45,566 nt of DNA from Mycobacterium intermedium (GCF_002086275.1 NZ_MVHT01000051.1:1-45566); one strand, 5' to 3'; positions 1-9,163 are shown, numbered from the stretch's first letter. A program made the numbers and translations. The notes: generated by a model from the letters alone, not told the origin.

Positions 1-371
1 CTAAACCACACAAACCCCAGACACCACGCACCCCATCGCCAAGTCCGACCGAAATCACCCTCGACGAAAAATCGAGGCTAGCCAAACCCTGAAAATTCCC
101 AGCGTCGCTTTTGCCCATTATTTGAGTTGGCCATGAATCGGGCCTCGATTCCCGGCATGACGAAAGACAACCTGAGAAGATTTATCCAGCACCCCTGGTG
201 AACAGCACATATTTGCTGCTCACAGATGTGACCTGAATCGTCCGACACTTGGTAGACACCTCTCTGACAGATGACGTTCACGCCGGTCATAGAGGGTCGA
301 CGGCTTGCGGTGCCGGACCGCCGCCGGTGACCTGCTGAGACTCATTGACCGGCTCCGAGGAATCGAAAGCA
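1..371. other. Intergenic region upstream of the SulP-carbonic anhydrase gene; no gene seen
   Basis: No convincing coding sequence is visible on either strand; the short open frames lack family similarity and ribosome sites. The stretch is less GC-rich than the rest of the window, as expected of a regulatory region. Two short inverted repeats are present: 59-64 with 72-77 (6-bp arms, A-rich loop), and GAATCG/CGATTC around 134-151. Either could be an operator or a weak hairpin. I could not place a convincing promoter for the downstream gene. Confidence 0.5.
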
Positions 372-2633
372 ATGACCAACGCTGTGAAGAACTCCGCCGA
401 AGTCCCCGATTCGGGGGGACAGTCGATTTTCGCCAACCTGCGGCACGACCTGCCCGCATCGCTGGTCGTTTTCCTGGTCGCATTGCCGCTGTCGTTGGGT
501 ATCGCCATCGCCTCCGGGGCCCCGCTGGTCGCGGGCCTGATCGCCGCGGTCGTCGGCGGCATCGTCGCCGGCGCGCTTGGCGGGTCCTCGGTTCAGGTCA
601 GCGGCCCCGCCGCTGGTCTGACGGTTGTGGTGGCCGGGCTGATCGAAGACCTGGGCTGGGAAATGGTGTGCCTGATGACCCTGGGCGCCGGCATCCTGCA
701 GATCGCGTTCGGCTTGAGCCGGATGGCGCGCGCCGCGCTGGCGATCGCGCCAGTCGTGGTGCACGCGATGCTGGCGGGCATCGGTATCACCATCGCCTTG
801 CAGCAAATCCACGTCCTGGTGGGTGGTACGGCGCACAGTTCGGCCTGGGACAACATCGTCGCGCTGCCGAGTGGCCTGCTGCATCACGAGCTGCACGAAG
901 TGATCGTCGGTGGGACGGTCATCGTCATTCTGTTGCTGTGGGCCAAGTTGCCACCCAAGGTGCGCATGATCCCCGGCGCGTTGATCGCCATCATCGCCGC
1001 CACTGCGCTGGCGTCGGTAACCGGCCTCGACGTCGAGCGAATCAATCTGCAAGGCAACTTCTTCGAGTCCATCTCCCTGCCCGACTTCACCCCGAACATT
1101 CCGGGTGGTAGCCCCTGGACGCAGCACATCAGCGCCATCGTCGTGGGCGTGTTCACCATCGCCCTGATCGCCAGCGTCGAATCGCTGCTCTGTGCGGTCG
1201 GTGTCGACAAGCTGCACACGGGCCCCCGCACCGACTTCAACCGGGAAATGATCGGCCAAGGCAGCGCGAACGTGCTGTCCGGATTCCTCGGCGGGTTGCC
1301 GATCACCGGCGTCATCGTCCGAAGCTCTGCAAACGTCGCCGCCGGCGGGCGCACCCGGATGTCGGCGATCCTGCACGGTGTCTGGGTCCTGCTGTTCGCG
1401 TCGTTGTTCACCAACCTGGTGGAGTTGATTCCGAAGGCGGCCCTGGCCGGCCTGCTGATCGTGATCGGCATCCAGCTCATCCAACTGGCCCACGTCCAGC
1501 TCGCCTGGCGCACCGGCAACTTCGCCGTCTACGCCGTCACCATCGTGTGCGTCGTGTTCCTCAACCTGCTCGAGGGCGTCGCCATTGGCCTCGCGGTCGC
1601 GATCCTCTTCCTGTTGGTTCGGGTCGTCCGCGCGCCCATCGAGGCGCGGCCAGTCGGCGAGGAGGAGGCGAAGCAGTGGCACATTGACATCGACGGCACG
1701 CTGAGCTTCCTACTCCTGCCGCGTCTGACCGGGGTGTTCGCGAAGATCCCGCGCGGTGCCGATGTGACGTTGAATCTGAACGCGGATTACATCGATCACG
1801 CCATCTCCGAGGCGATCTCCGACTGGAAGATCAGCCACGAGTTGACGGGCGGATCGGTGACCATCAACGAGACGCACATCACGATGTCCGACGCGCACAA
1901 GAGTCCGCCGAAACGTCAGTTCAGGCCGAAGTCGCCGGAAACTTCCCCGTGGATCTCGCGGCGCGACAACGGCAACGGCAACGGCGAAACGTCGGTTCGG
2001 CACGGCGTCAAGGAATACCTCCGCAGCGGCATCGGAGCACTGCGCCACCATGTGCCCGAGCTCATCGGCTCACCGAACCCGGACACGGTGTTCCTGACCT
2101 GTGCCGACTCGCGGATCCTGCCGGAAACCATCACCGCCAGCAAGCCGGGCGACCTCTACATCGTGCGGAATGTGGGCAACATCGTGCCCGTCGACGCCTC
2201 CAGCCGTTCGGTCGACGCCGCGCTCGACTTCGCGGTCAATCAGCTTGGCGCGAGTACCGTTGTGGTCTGCGGACATTCGTCCTGCCGCGCGATGCAGGCA
2301 CTGCTGGGGGGATTGAACCAGGACATCGATACCCCGATCGGGCAATGGCTCACGCAGGCAAACGAGAGCCTGGACCGATACCGCGACGGCCACCCGGCAC
2401 GGGCCAGCGCCACCTCGAATGGCCACAGCTTCAGCGAAGTCGACCAGCTGGCGGTCGTGAATGTGGCCGTGCAGGTGGAAAGGCTCACCAACCACGAAGT
2501 CTTGGCGCCCGCAGTGGCGGCCGGCGACGTGCAAATCCTGGGTATGTTCTTCGATTTCCAGACGGTGCACGTCCACGAGGTGGATGCGAACGGCCTGGTC
2601 GAGAGCGACGAACACGTGGGGCAGCCCTCGTAA
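372..2633 (+). CDS. SulP-family anion transporter fused to beta-carbonic anhydrase (Rv3273 orthologue)
   Basis: The 753-residue protein joins two enzymes. Residues 1 to about 430 are a SulP permease with about ten hydrophobic segments, beginning with the typical phrase LPASLVVFLVALPLSLGIA. A short linker with a degenerate STAS-like part follows. The C-terminal ~220 residues are a beta-carbonic anhydrase with zinc ligands Cys577 and Asp579 (C-A-D-S-R) and His635/Cys638 (G-H-S-S-C). SulP members move bicarbonate or sulfate; the fusion suggests bicarbonate transport coupled to CO2 hydration at the membrane (inference). I chose ATG 372 because GAGGAA lies 9 bases upstream; a TTG at 345 is in frame but has a poorer context. 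It converges with the response regulator gene, leaving 33 bases between them. Confidence 0.93.
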   Translation: MTNAVKNSAEVPDSGGQSIFANLRHDLPASLVVFLVALPLSLGIAIASGAPLVAGLIAAVVGGIVAGALGGSSVQVSGPAAGLTVVVAGLIEDLGWEMVCLMTLGAGILQIAFGLSRMARAALAIAPVVVHAMLAGIGITIALQQIHVLVGGTAHSSAWDNIVALPSGLLHHELHEVIVGGTVIVILLLWAKLPPKVRMIPGALIAIIAATALASVTGLDVERINLQGNFFESISLPDFTPNIPGGSPWTQHISAIVVGVFTIALIASVESLLCAVGVDKLHTGPRTDFNREMIGQGSANVLSGFLGGLPITGVIVRSSANVAAGGRTRMSAILHGVWVLLFASLFTNLVELIPKAALAGLLIVIGIQLIQLAHVQLAWRTGNFAVYAVTIVCVVFLNLLEGVAIGLAVAILFLLVRVVRAPIEARPVGEEEAKQWHIDIDGTLSFLLLPRLTGVFAKIPRGADVTLNLNADYIDHAISEAISDWKISHELTGGSVTINETHITMSDAHKSPPKRQFRPKSPETSPWISRRDNGNGNGETSVRHGVKEYLRSGIGALRHHVPELIGSPNPDTVFLTCADSRILPETITASKPGDLYIVRNVGNIVPVDASSRSVDAALDFAVNQLGASTVVVCGHSSCRAMQALLGGLNQDIDTPIGQWLTQANESLDRYRDGHPARASATSNGHSFSEVDQLAVVNVAVQVERLTNHEVLAPAVAAGDVQILGMFFDFQTVHVHEVDANGLVESDEHVGQPS

Positions 2634-2666
2634 AGCGCCGCTTCCCAGGGCAGGTCAGGAATTTGG

Positions 2667-3107
2667 TCAGCCGTTGGGCAGACGTACGACCTGCAGGAAG
2701 AACTCGTCGATCTGCCGGACGGCCGTCATGAACTGGTCGAGGTCCACCGGCTTGGTGACGTAAGCGTTCGCGTGCAGGTTGTAACTGCGCAGGATGTCCT
2801 CCTCCGCCGAGGACGTGGTGAGAACTACCACCGGGATGCGGCAAAGGTCGGGATCGGACTTGATCTTCTGCAGCAGGTGCCGCCCGTCGTACTTGGGCAG
2901 ATTCAAATCGAGCAGGATCAGATCCGGCCGGGGCGCATGCTGATATGCGCCCCGCTGGTAGAGGTAGTTGAGCCCCTCCTCGCCATCGTGCGCAACGTGC
3001 AGCCTGTTCTTCAATTTGTTGTGCTCGAACGCTTCTCGAGTGATGAGCTCATCACCGGGGTCGTCTTCGACAAGGAGGATGTCGATGGCGCGGCCGGGGG
3101 CTGTCAT
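2667..3107 (-). CDS. Single-domain response regulator (Rcp1/CheY-like)
   Basis: This 146-residue protein is a lone receiver domain with no output domain. It shows the acidic pocket (V-E-D-D, residues 13-16), the phosphoacceptor Asp67 in L-L-D-L-N-L-P, a conserved T-T-S-S stretch and the T-K-P-V lysine motif. The insert between helix 2 and Asp67 (YQRGAYQHAPRPD) is typical of Rcp1-type receivers that pair with phytochrome-like kinases. AAGGAG precedes ATG 3107 with good spacing. The start overlaps the stop of the kinase gene as ATGA, so the two are translationally coupled, and the kinase is the obvious phosphodonor. Last gene of a three-gene operon. With no output domain it probably acts through protein contact, either on the phosphatase branch or as a phosphate sink (inference). 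Confidence 0.92.
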   Translation of the reverse strand: MTAPGRAIDILLVEDDPGDELITREAFEHNKLKNRLHVAHDGEEGLNYLYQRGAYQHAPRPDLILLDLNLPKYDGRHLLQKIKSDPDLCRIPVVVLTTSSAEEDILRSYNLHANAYVTKPVDLDQFMTAVRQIDEFFLQVVRLPNG

Positions 3108-4711
3108 TGGTGTGCTCCTTCTGTTGTGGCGTATTGGTCTGGGGCGGAGCGCACGATGGAGTCCGCAACCGGCAGGGTGAACTCGAAGCGGGTGCCGTCG
3201 GTGTACGACGCGTCGATCCAGACGTGTCCGCCGTGATGCTCGATGATCTTCTTGCACATCGCCAAGCCGAGACCCGTTCCGCTGTAGGCATCTCGGCCGT
3301 GCAGGCGCTGGAAGATCACGAAGACCTTCTCGACGAAATCCTCCGGAATGCCAATGCCGTTGTCGGACACGCTCAGCACCCATTGGTCATTGCGGTCACC
3401 GGTGCCTTGCCGGCAATCGACGACGATGCGCGGCGCGACGCCTTCGCGCCGAAATTTCACCGCGTTGCCAATCAGGTTCTGCCACAGCATCGTCAGCAAC
3501 GTCGGGTCACCCATCACCTCTGGAAGCCGTTTCGGGCGGGTGATCTGGGCGCCGGATTCCTCGATCGCGGTGGACAGATTGGCGACGGCGCTATCCAGTG
3601 TGGTGTCGAGGTGAACGTCGGTCCACTTGGCGTTCATCCGACCGACTCGGGAGAACGTCAGCAGGTCGTTGATGAGTACCTGCATGCGTTTGGCCCCGTC
3701 GACCGCAAATGCGATGTACTCGATGCCACGCTCATCAAGCTTGTCGCCGTAACGCTTTTCCAGCAGTTGGCAGAACGAGGCAACCTTGCGCAGCGGCTCC
3801 TGCAGATCGTGGGACGCGACATAGGCGAATTGCTCGAGTTCGGCGTTGGAGCGCCGCAATTCGATTGTCTGTTCATCCAATAACTCCCGGGCACGGCGCG
3901 ACACCTCGAGTTCCTCGACGATCCGCTGCCGCATGTTCTCGACATCGATGGCGATGCCGCGAATGTCTTTGGGACGGCGTGGGGGCGTGATCTTTTCGTC
4001 GAAATTGCCCTCGGTGATCCGGCGACAGGCCTCGGCCAGCGCGGTGAGCGGCTGCGTCACGGCCCGCCTGGTCAACAGCCCCAACAACAACGCCGTGGCG
4101 ATGAACACCAGCACCATTGCGCCCAGCACCCGGTTGCGCCAGTTGTTGATGCGGGTGAGTTGATCGGCGGCATGTTCCCGTGCTGCGGCCAGGTGCGCAC
4201 TTTGCGCATCGAAAAGCGTTCGCAGCTGGTCGAATTCGACTTTGCCGCGGGCCGCGGTCTCAGCGCTGACGACGTCGGGTGCGTTGGGCTTGACCTGCTT
4301 GATAACCGGCTCGGCATAGTTGTCTCGCCAGTCGGCGGCGGCCGCTTCGATGGCGTCCAGATCGGCGATCAGATCGGGTCGGTGCGCCAGTCGGCGCCGA
4401 ATGTCCTCGACCGCCACACGCTCGGACCGTTGACCGTCGTAGTAGGGAGTGAGGAACTGCGGATCCGCGGAAATCAGGTAGCCGCGCACCCCGGTCTCCT
4501 GGTCCCGCAGCGCCACCTGCAGTTGGGCCGCGGCCGCCCGTGATGGCTGGATGTCATCGACCAGCGCACGGGACACCTCGTCGGTGCGATTCAGCAACAG
4601 GGTTCCTGCCACCGCTCCGGCGAGCACCAGCACGCCCATCGTGCACAGCAAGAAAGCCTGCCAGCCCCGTACCGTGAGGTTTGATCCCAACGGCAGGCCC
4701 ACGCGACTCAC
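3104..4711 (-). CDS. Sensor histidine kinase with CHASE3 and HAMP domains
   Basis: Starting at GTG 4711 the product has 535 residues. TM1 (about 17-40) is followed by an extracytoplasmic helical CHASE3 domain (about 42-192, with the D-Q-E-T-G-V-R-G-Y phrase of that family). Then come TM2 (about 194-213), HAMP (about 214-268), a coiled linker, HisKA with phosphoacceptor His301 in S-H-D-L-Q-E-P-L, and an HATPase_c domain (N-A-V-K-F, D-N-G-I-G-I, G-T-G-L-G-L-A). The H-D-L-Q-E-P-L class is that of phytochrome-type kinases. The GTG overlaps the stop of the upstream phosphatase gene (GTGA), and its own stop overlaps the receiver start (ATGA). The open frame extends about 74 codons further upstream but only inside the phosphatase gene, so I rejected that extension. 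The ligand is unknown. Confidence 0.93.
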   Translation of the reverse strand: MSRVGLPLGSNLTVRGWQAFLLCTMGVLVLAGAVAGTLLLNRTDEVSRALVDDIQPSRAAAAQLQVALRDQETGVRGYLISADPQFLTPYYDGQRSERVAVEDIRRRLAHRPDLIADLDAIEAAAADWRDNYAEPVIKQVKPNAPDVVSAETAARGKVEFDQLRTLFDAQSAHLAAAREHAADQLTRINNWRNRVLGAMVLVFIATALLLGLLTRRAVTQPLTALAEACRRITEGNFDEKITPPRRPKDIRGIAIDVENMRQRIVEELEVSRRARELLDEQTIELRRSNAELEQFAYVASHDLQEPLRKVASFCQLLEKRYGDKLDERGIEYIAFAVDGAKRMQVLINDLLTFSRVGRMNAKWTDVHLDTTLDSAVANLSTAIEESGAQITRPKRLPEVMGDPTLLTMLWQNLIGNAVKFRREGVAPRIVVDCRQGTGDRNDQWVLSVSDNGIGIPEDFVEKVFVIFQRLHGRDAYSGTGLGLAMCKKIIEHHGGHVWIDASYTDGTRFEFTLPVADSIVRSAPDQYATTEGAHQ

Positions 4712-5898
4712 CTGGGGGTCCGCTCCACGCGCAGCACGGCTATGTCGTCGGTGAGTCCTCCGTGGGCCTGGGCGCGGCCCTGCGCCGCGTCGATGAGCGC
4801 GTCGACGAACGCCGGACCGGACAACCCGACGTGTCGGCGCGCCAGTTCCAGCAGCCCACCCTCGCCGAGCCGTTCGCGGCCCCGCCCCGCATAGCCTTCG
4901 TAGAGGCCGTCGGTCAGCAGCAGCAGGCTGCAACCGACCGGCAAGTCCACCTCATGCTGCGGCCAGCCGTCGGAGTGCAAACCCAGCGCCGGGCCGGCCG
5001 GCGGCTCCACCCACTCCACGGTGCCGGGACCGTGCAGCAACATTCCCGGGTGCCCCGCGCGGATCGCGGTGACGCGAGGGCTGTCAGGGTCGATCGTCAG
5101 GCTGAGCACCGTGGCGAAGATCCCCGCGCCGGTCCGTTCGGCGTGCAGCACCCGTTCGAGTTGTCGCATCAGGTCGACGCCGTGCACACCGGCCAAGGTA
5201 AGCGCGCGCCAGGCGATGCGCAGCGCCGCACCCAGCGCCGCCTCGTTGGGACCGTGCCCGGCCACGTCGCCGATCAGGACATGCACGGTGCGATCTGGCG
5301 TCTGCACGACGTCGTAGAAGTCGCCGCACAACAGGGCGTCCTCGCGGCTGGGCCGGTAGCGGGCCACGATGTCGACGCCGGGGTCGTCGAGCAGCAACGG
5401 TGAGGGCAACAAGCCGCGCTCGAGCAGCGCATTCTCGCGGGCCCGAAGCTGGGTGGCATGCAGGTCCGCCGCGATGAGTTCGGCACGTTTGCGTTCGATG
5501 GCATACAGCACCGCCCGACGCAGCATCTCAGGCTCGACACGGCCTTTGACCAGGTAATCCTGGGCGCCGGCAGCGACCGCCGAAGCCCCGAAGTATTCGT
5601 CGTTGAGCCCGGTCAGCACGACTATCGGGACGGTGGGGTGGTACTTCGCGATGCGGTCGAGGGCATCGATCCCCTTGGCATCCGGCAGGTTGAGGTCCAG
5701 CAGCACACAGTCGGGCCGGGCCGATGCCAGCTCGCGCTCGGCATGGGCCATCGACTGCGCCCACACCACCCGGATATCGGCGACCGCGTCGCTGACCAGG
5801 TCTTCGACCAGCACCGCGTCACCCCGGTCGTCCTCGACCAGCAGCAACAACAGCGACTTCATAGCCGACGCCTGCACAAGGGGTCCACGCACCAGCAT
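4708..5898 (-). CDS. Response regulator with SpoIIE/PP2C phosphatase output domain
   Basis: The 396-residue protein has an N-terminal receiver domain (acidic pocket V-E-D-D at 21-24, phosphoacceptor Asp68 in L-L-D-L-N-L-P). A linker helix and a SpoIIE/PP2C serine phosphatase domain (about 170-395) follow. The phosphatase metal-binding motifs are visible: C-G-D-F-Y-D, G-D-V-A-G-H-G, L-L-T-D-G-L-Y-E and T-D-D-I-A-V. Proteins of this design (RsbU/RssB-like) dephosphorylate STAS anti-anti-sigma factors and so release a sigma factor. ATG 5898 is preceded by GGGAG; ATG 5862 (M-K-S-L-L) is an alternative. First gene of an operon with the kinase and the single receiver. A SigF-like promoter lies 27 bases upstream. 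A plausible client is the STAS protein at 21886-22314 beside sigF (inference). Confidence 0.92.
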   Translation of the reverse strand: MLVRGPLVQASAMKSLLLLLVEDDRGDAVLVEDLVSDAVADIRVVWAQSMAHAERELASARPDCVLLDLNLPDAKGIDALDRIAKYHPTVPIVVLTGLNDEYFGASAVAAGAQDYLVKGRVEPEMLRRAVLYAIERKRAELIAADLHATQLRARENALLERGLLPSPLLLDDPGVDIVARYRPSREDALLCGDFYDVVQTPDRTVHVLIGDVAGHGPNEAALGAALRIAWRALTLAGVHGVDLMRQLERVLHAERTGAGIFATVLSLTIDPDSPRVTAIRAGHPGMLLHGPGTVEWVEPPAGPALGLHSDGWPQHEVDLPVGCSLLLLTDGLYEGYAGRGRERLGEGGLLELARRHVGLSGPAFVDALIDAAQGRAQAHGGLTDDIAVLRVERTPR

Positions 5899-5924
5899 CA
5901 GCTCCCGGTGATCCGGGGATGCGC

Positions 5925-5952
5925 GTACGCAACTACGTCGTTCACTGAAACC
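5925..5952 (-). promoter_or_regulatory. Candidate SigF promoter of the phosphatase-kinase-receiver operon
   Basis: On the minus strand GGTTT (5952-5948) is followed by a 17-base spacer and GCGTAC (5930-5925). The mycobacterial SigF consensus is GGTTT-N15-17-GGGTA(T/C), so there is one mismatch, in the -10 box. The implied start site near 5918 gives a leader of about 20 bases holding the GGGAG ribosome site of ATG 5898. The spacer equals that of the near-perfect promoter upstream of rsbW. Confidence 0.5.
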
Positions 5953-6171
5953 CCCTGGACAACCGCTGGGCGGCTAAGACTGTCGCGATGCGTGGCGGCG
6001 TCCACGGCACAGCCGACGGGTTGAAGGAGCGGGCCGACGCGTCGCGTCTTCCCGAATGACTGCTGATCGCGCGGCCTTGGTTCTAAAGCCTAGAGGTGGA
6101 TCGTATGCGCACGGGCGTACCTTTTTGCCGAGTTGGTGAAAGTGCCCGCCCCGGAAAAGCTCATCAAAAGC

Positions 6172-7341
6172 CTAACGGAGCAGGGCTCGGGACATCACCA
6201 CTCGTTGAATCTGGTTGGTGCCTTCATAAATCTGGGTGATCTTGGCGTCCCGCATCATTCGCTCTACTGGGAAGTCAACCGTATACCCTGCGCCGCCGAA
6301 TAGCTGAACTGCGTCGGTGGTGACCTCCATCGCCACATCCGAAGCCAGGCACTTCGAGGCCGCCGAGATGAAGCCCAGGTTGCTTTCACCGCGCTCGGCG
6401 CGAGCGGCAGCGGTGTAAACCATCAGTCGCGCGGCCTCCACCTTCATGGCCATGTCGGCGATCATGAACTGCACGGCCTGGAAGCTGCTGATCGACTGAG
6501 CGAACTGCTTGCGCTCCTTCGTGTACGCGATGGCCGCGTCCAGCGCCCCCTGCGCGATCCCCACCGCCTGGGCACCGATGGTGGGCCGGGTGTGATCCAG
6601 GGTCTTCAACGCCGTCTTGAAGCCGGTGCCGGGCTCTCCGATGATCCGGTCGCCTGGGATCCGACAGTCCTCGAAGTACAACTCGGTGGTGGGCGATCCT
6701 TTGATGCCCAGCTTGCGCTCTTTGGGGCCGACGGTGAAGCCGGGGTCGTCCTTGTGCACCATGAACGCCGAGATGCCGTTGGCGCCCAGGTCGGCGTCGG
6801 TCACGGCCATCACGGTGTACCAGGTCGACTTCCCGCCGTTGGTGATCCAGCACTTCGCGCCGTTGAGCACCCAGTCGTCGCCGTCGCGCTTGGCGCGGGT
6901 GCGCATCGAGGCGGCATCCGACCCCGCCTCGCGCTCGCTGAGGGCGTACGACGCCATCGCGCTGCCGTCGGCGATCGAGGGCAACACCTGCTTCTTCAGT
7001 TCCTCGGAGCCGCTCAGGATCAGGCCCATGGTGCCCAGCTTGTTGACGGCCGGGATCAACGACGCGGACGCGTCGACGCGGGCGACCTCCTCGATGACGA
7101 TGCACGCCGCCACCGAATCCGCGCCTTGACCGCCGTACTCCTCGGGCACGTGTACGGCGTTGAACCCCGAGGCGTTCAGGGCGTCCAGCGCCTCCTGCGG
7201 GAACCGGGCGTTCTCGTCCACATCGGCGGCGTGCGGAGCGATTTCCTTTTCCGCCAGCGCGCGGATCGCCGCGCGCAACTCCTGGTGTTCCTCAGGCAGT
7301 TGGAACAAATCAAACGACGGGTTTCCTGACCATCCAGCCAT
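6172..7341 (-). CDS. fadE25: Acyl-CoA dehydrogenase FadE25
   Basis: The 389-residue protein is a full-length FAD-dependent acyl-CoA dehydrogenase. N-terminal helical, central beta and C-terminal helical domains are all present. The substrate/FAD signature (Y-A-L-S-E-R-E-A-G-S-D) lies mid-protein, and Y-E-G-T-N-Q-I-Q with the catalytic Glu lies near the C-terminus. It introduces the alpha-beta double bond in acyl-CoA during beta-oxidation or a branched-chain pathway. ATG 7341 is set by an AGGAGG eight to nine bases upstream; the longer open frame overlaps purE and is not real. It is downstream of purE on the same strand (22-base gap), matching Rv3274c in M. tuberculosis. Confidence 0.96.
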   Translation of the reverse strand: MAGWSGNPSFDLFQLPEEHQELRAAIRALAEKEIAPHAADVDENARFPQEALDALNASGFNAVHVPEEYGGQGADSVAACIVIEEVARVDASASLIPAVNKLGTMGLILSGSEELKKQVLPSIADGSAMASYALSEREAGSDAASMRTRAKRDGDDWVLNGAKCWITNGGKSTWYTVMAVTDADLGANGISAFMVHKDDPGFTVGPKERKLGIKGSPTTELYFEDCRIPGDRIIGEPGTGFKTALKTLDHTRPTIGAQAVGIAQGALDAAIAYTKERKQFAQSISSFQAVQFMIADMAMKVEAARLMVYTAAARAERGESNLGFISAASKCLASDVAMEVTTDAVQLFGGAGYTVDFPVERMMRDAKITQIYEGTNQIQRVVMSRALLR

Positions 7342-7363
7342 CTCGAGACCTCCTAGCCTCTTG

Positions 7364-7888
7364 CTACTCGCCGGTAACTTTACCGTGCAGCTGCTGCAGC
7401 GCCGCATCCTTCGCGCGCACCGTCTCAGCCAGCTGGTCTTGGAAGGCGGTGATCCGGGCCCGAAGTTCCGGGTCGGACGCGCCCAGCATCCGCACCGCCA
7501 GCAAACCCGCGTTGCGGGCACCGCCGATCGACACCGTGGCCACCGGAACACCGGCCGGCATCTGCACGATGGACAACAGGGAATCCAGGCCATCGAGCCG
7601 GCTCAACGGCACCGGCACCCCGATCACCGGAAGTGGCGTCGCCGAGGCGACCATTCCCGGCAAGTGCGCGGCGCCGCCCGCGCCGGCGATGATCACCTCG
7701 AGGCCCCGGTCGGCAGCGGTTCGGGCGTAGTCGAACATGACATCGGGGGTGCGGTGCGCCGAAACCACCCTGACCTCGGCGGGAACATCGAATTCGGCCA
7801 GCGCCGCGGCGGCGTCCTGCATCACCGACCAGTCGCTGTCGCTGCCCATGATCACCCCGACGCGGGGCCCGCTGGGTCCGTTAGCCAT
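7364..7888 (-). CDS. purE: N5-carboxyaminoimidazole ribonucleotide mutase PurE
   Basis: The 174-residue protein has the PurE class I phrases near its N-terminus (M-G-S-D-S-D-W, S-A-H-R-T-P) and the glycine-rich A-G-A-G-G-A-A-H-L-P-G loop. It interconverts N5-CAIR and CAIR in purine synthesis, taking the product of PurK. ATG 7888 lies inside the last codons of purK (8-base overlap), so the pair is translationally coupled. An upstream ATG four or five codons earlier is possible, but the chosen start gives the usual family length. Confidence 0.96.
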   Translation of the reverse strand: MANGPSGPRVGVIMGSDSDWSVMQDAAAALAEFDVPAEVRVVSAHRTPDVMFDYARTAADRGLEVIIAGAGGAAHLPGMVASATPLPVIGVPVPLSRLDGLDSLLSIVQMPAGVPVATVSIGGARNAGLLAVRMLGASDPELRARITAFQDQLAETVRAKDAALQQLHGKVTGE

Positions 7889-9086
7889 GTGGATCCCATC
7901 CATCCGTCCACTCTGCGTGCGACAACCAGTGTGCCGCCCGTTCCGCGCGCTCGCGCAGCGCGGCCAAGTCATGCGCGTCCCCGCCGAGGAAGTTGATGTG
8001 TCCCACCTTGCGGCCGGGACGCTCGGCCTTGCCGTACAGATGCACCCGCGCGTCGGGCATCCGGGCAAACAGATGATGCAGCCGCTCGTCGACGGACATG
8101 GCGGGCGTCTCGGCGGCGCCCAGCACGTTGGCCATCACGGTCACCGGCGCGACGGGGTCGGTGCTGCCCAGCGGATAGTCGAGCACCGCGCGCAGGTGCT
8201 GCTCGAACTGGCTGGTGCGGGAACCGTCCATGGTCCAGTGCCCGGAGTTGTGCGGGCGCATCGCAAGCTCATTGACGAGTAATTCGCCGTCGGTGGTCTC
8301 GAACAACTCGACGGCAAGGACGCCGACGACACCGAGCTGGTCGGCCAGTCGCAAGGCCAGCTGCTGCGCCGAGGCGGCGACCTCCTCGGGCAAGTTGGGC
8401 GCCGGCGCGATCACCTGCACGCAGATGCCGTCCTGCTGCACCGTCTCCACCACCGGCCACGCCGCCCCCTGGCCGAACGGCGAGCGCGCGACCAACGCCG
8501 ACAACTCCCGTCGCAGCTGCACCCGCTCCTCGGCCAGCACGGGCGTTCCGCCGGCCAGGTAGTCGCGGGTGATGTCGCGGGCGTGCTCCAGGTCGCCGGC
8601 CAGCTGTACGCCGCGCCCGTCGTAGCCGCCCCGTATCGCCTTGATGACGAGCGGCGCGTCGAGGCGCTCGGCGAAGCCGTCCAGATCATCGAGGCTCTCG
8701 ATGGCGCGGTAGCGAGGCACCGGGGCGCCCAACTCTTCCAAGCTTTTGCGCATGACGAGTTTGTCTTGCGCGTGCACCAAAGCCTGCGGTGGCGGTGCCA
8801 CGTTGACGCCTTCGGCGACCAGCTTTTCCAGCAGCTCGGTCGGAACATGCTCGTGGTCGAAGGTCAACACGTGAGCGCCGGCGGCGACGCGGCGCAGGTC
8901 GTCCAGGTTATCGTGCGCGCCGATCACGACATCCGGGCTGACCTGGGCCGCCGGCTCGTCGTCGGTGTTAGCCAGCACGCGCAGGGTCTGCCCCAGGGCG
9001 ATCGCGGCCTGATGGGTCATCCGGGCAAGTTGGCCGCCACCGACCATGGCTACCAGGGGGTTGCGGGGACTTGGCACGGCCATCAT
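7881..9086 (-). CDS. purK: N5-carboxyaminoimidazole ribonucleotide synthase PurK
   Basis: This ATP-grasp enzyme carboxylates AIR to N5-CAIR with ATP and bicarbonate. From ATG 9086 it has 401 residues. The N-terminal Rossmann-like domain (V-A-M-V-G-G-G-Q-L-A-R-M) is followed by the ATP-grasp core (I-K-A-I-R-G-G-Y-D-G-R-G) and the metal-binding N-E-L-A-M-R-P-H-N-S-G-H motif. I chose 9086 because M-M-A-V matches the M. tuberculosis N-terminus as I remember it; ATG 9146 in the same frame would add 20 residues. Neither has a strong ribosome site. It is divergent from the GtrA-like gene and overlaps purE by 8 bases. Confidence 0.93.
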   Translation of the reverse strand: MMAVPSPRNPLVAMVGGGQLARMTHQAAIALGQTLRVLANTDDEPAAQVSPDVVIGAHDNLDDLRRVAAGAHVLTFDHEHVPTELLEKLVAEGVNVAPPPQALVHAQDKLVMRKSLEELGAPVPRYRAIESLDDLDGFAERLDAPLVIKAIRGGYDGRGVQLAGDLEHARDITRDYLAGGTPVLAEERVQLRRELSALVARSPFGQGAAWPVVETVQQDGICVQVIAPAPNLPEEVAASAQQLALRLADQLGVVGVLAVELFETTDGELLVNELAMRPHNSGHWTMDGSRTSQFEQHLRAVLDYPLGSTDPVAPVTVMANVLGAAETPAMSVDERLHHLFARMPDARVHLYGKAERPGRKVGHINFLGGDAHDLAALRERAERAAHWLSHAEWTDGWDPHG

Positions 9087-9163
9087 GGTGTCACGGCGCC
9101 TGACCGGCGTGTTTACCGGCCGCAGCGCCAAATCGTTATGTACCATTTTGCGCCGATTTCGAG

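Noticed and set aside
59..77. Terminator at the left edge of the window
   Set aside because: Only a 6-bp stem, the A-rich part is in the loop, and no gene end is visible next to it.
342..1682. 446-codon open frame antisense to the SulP-carbonic anhydrase gene
   Set aside because: Composition (His, Asp, Arg, Gln-rich, no domain) is that of a GC-rich shadow frame; the plus strand carries a clear family protein.
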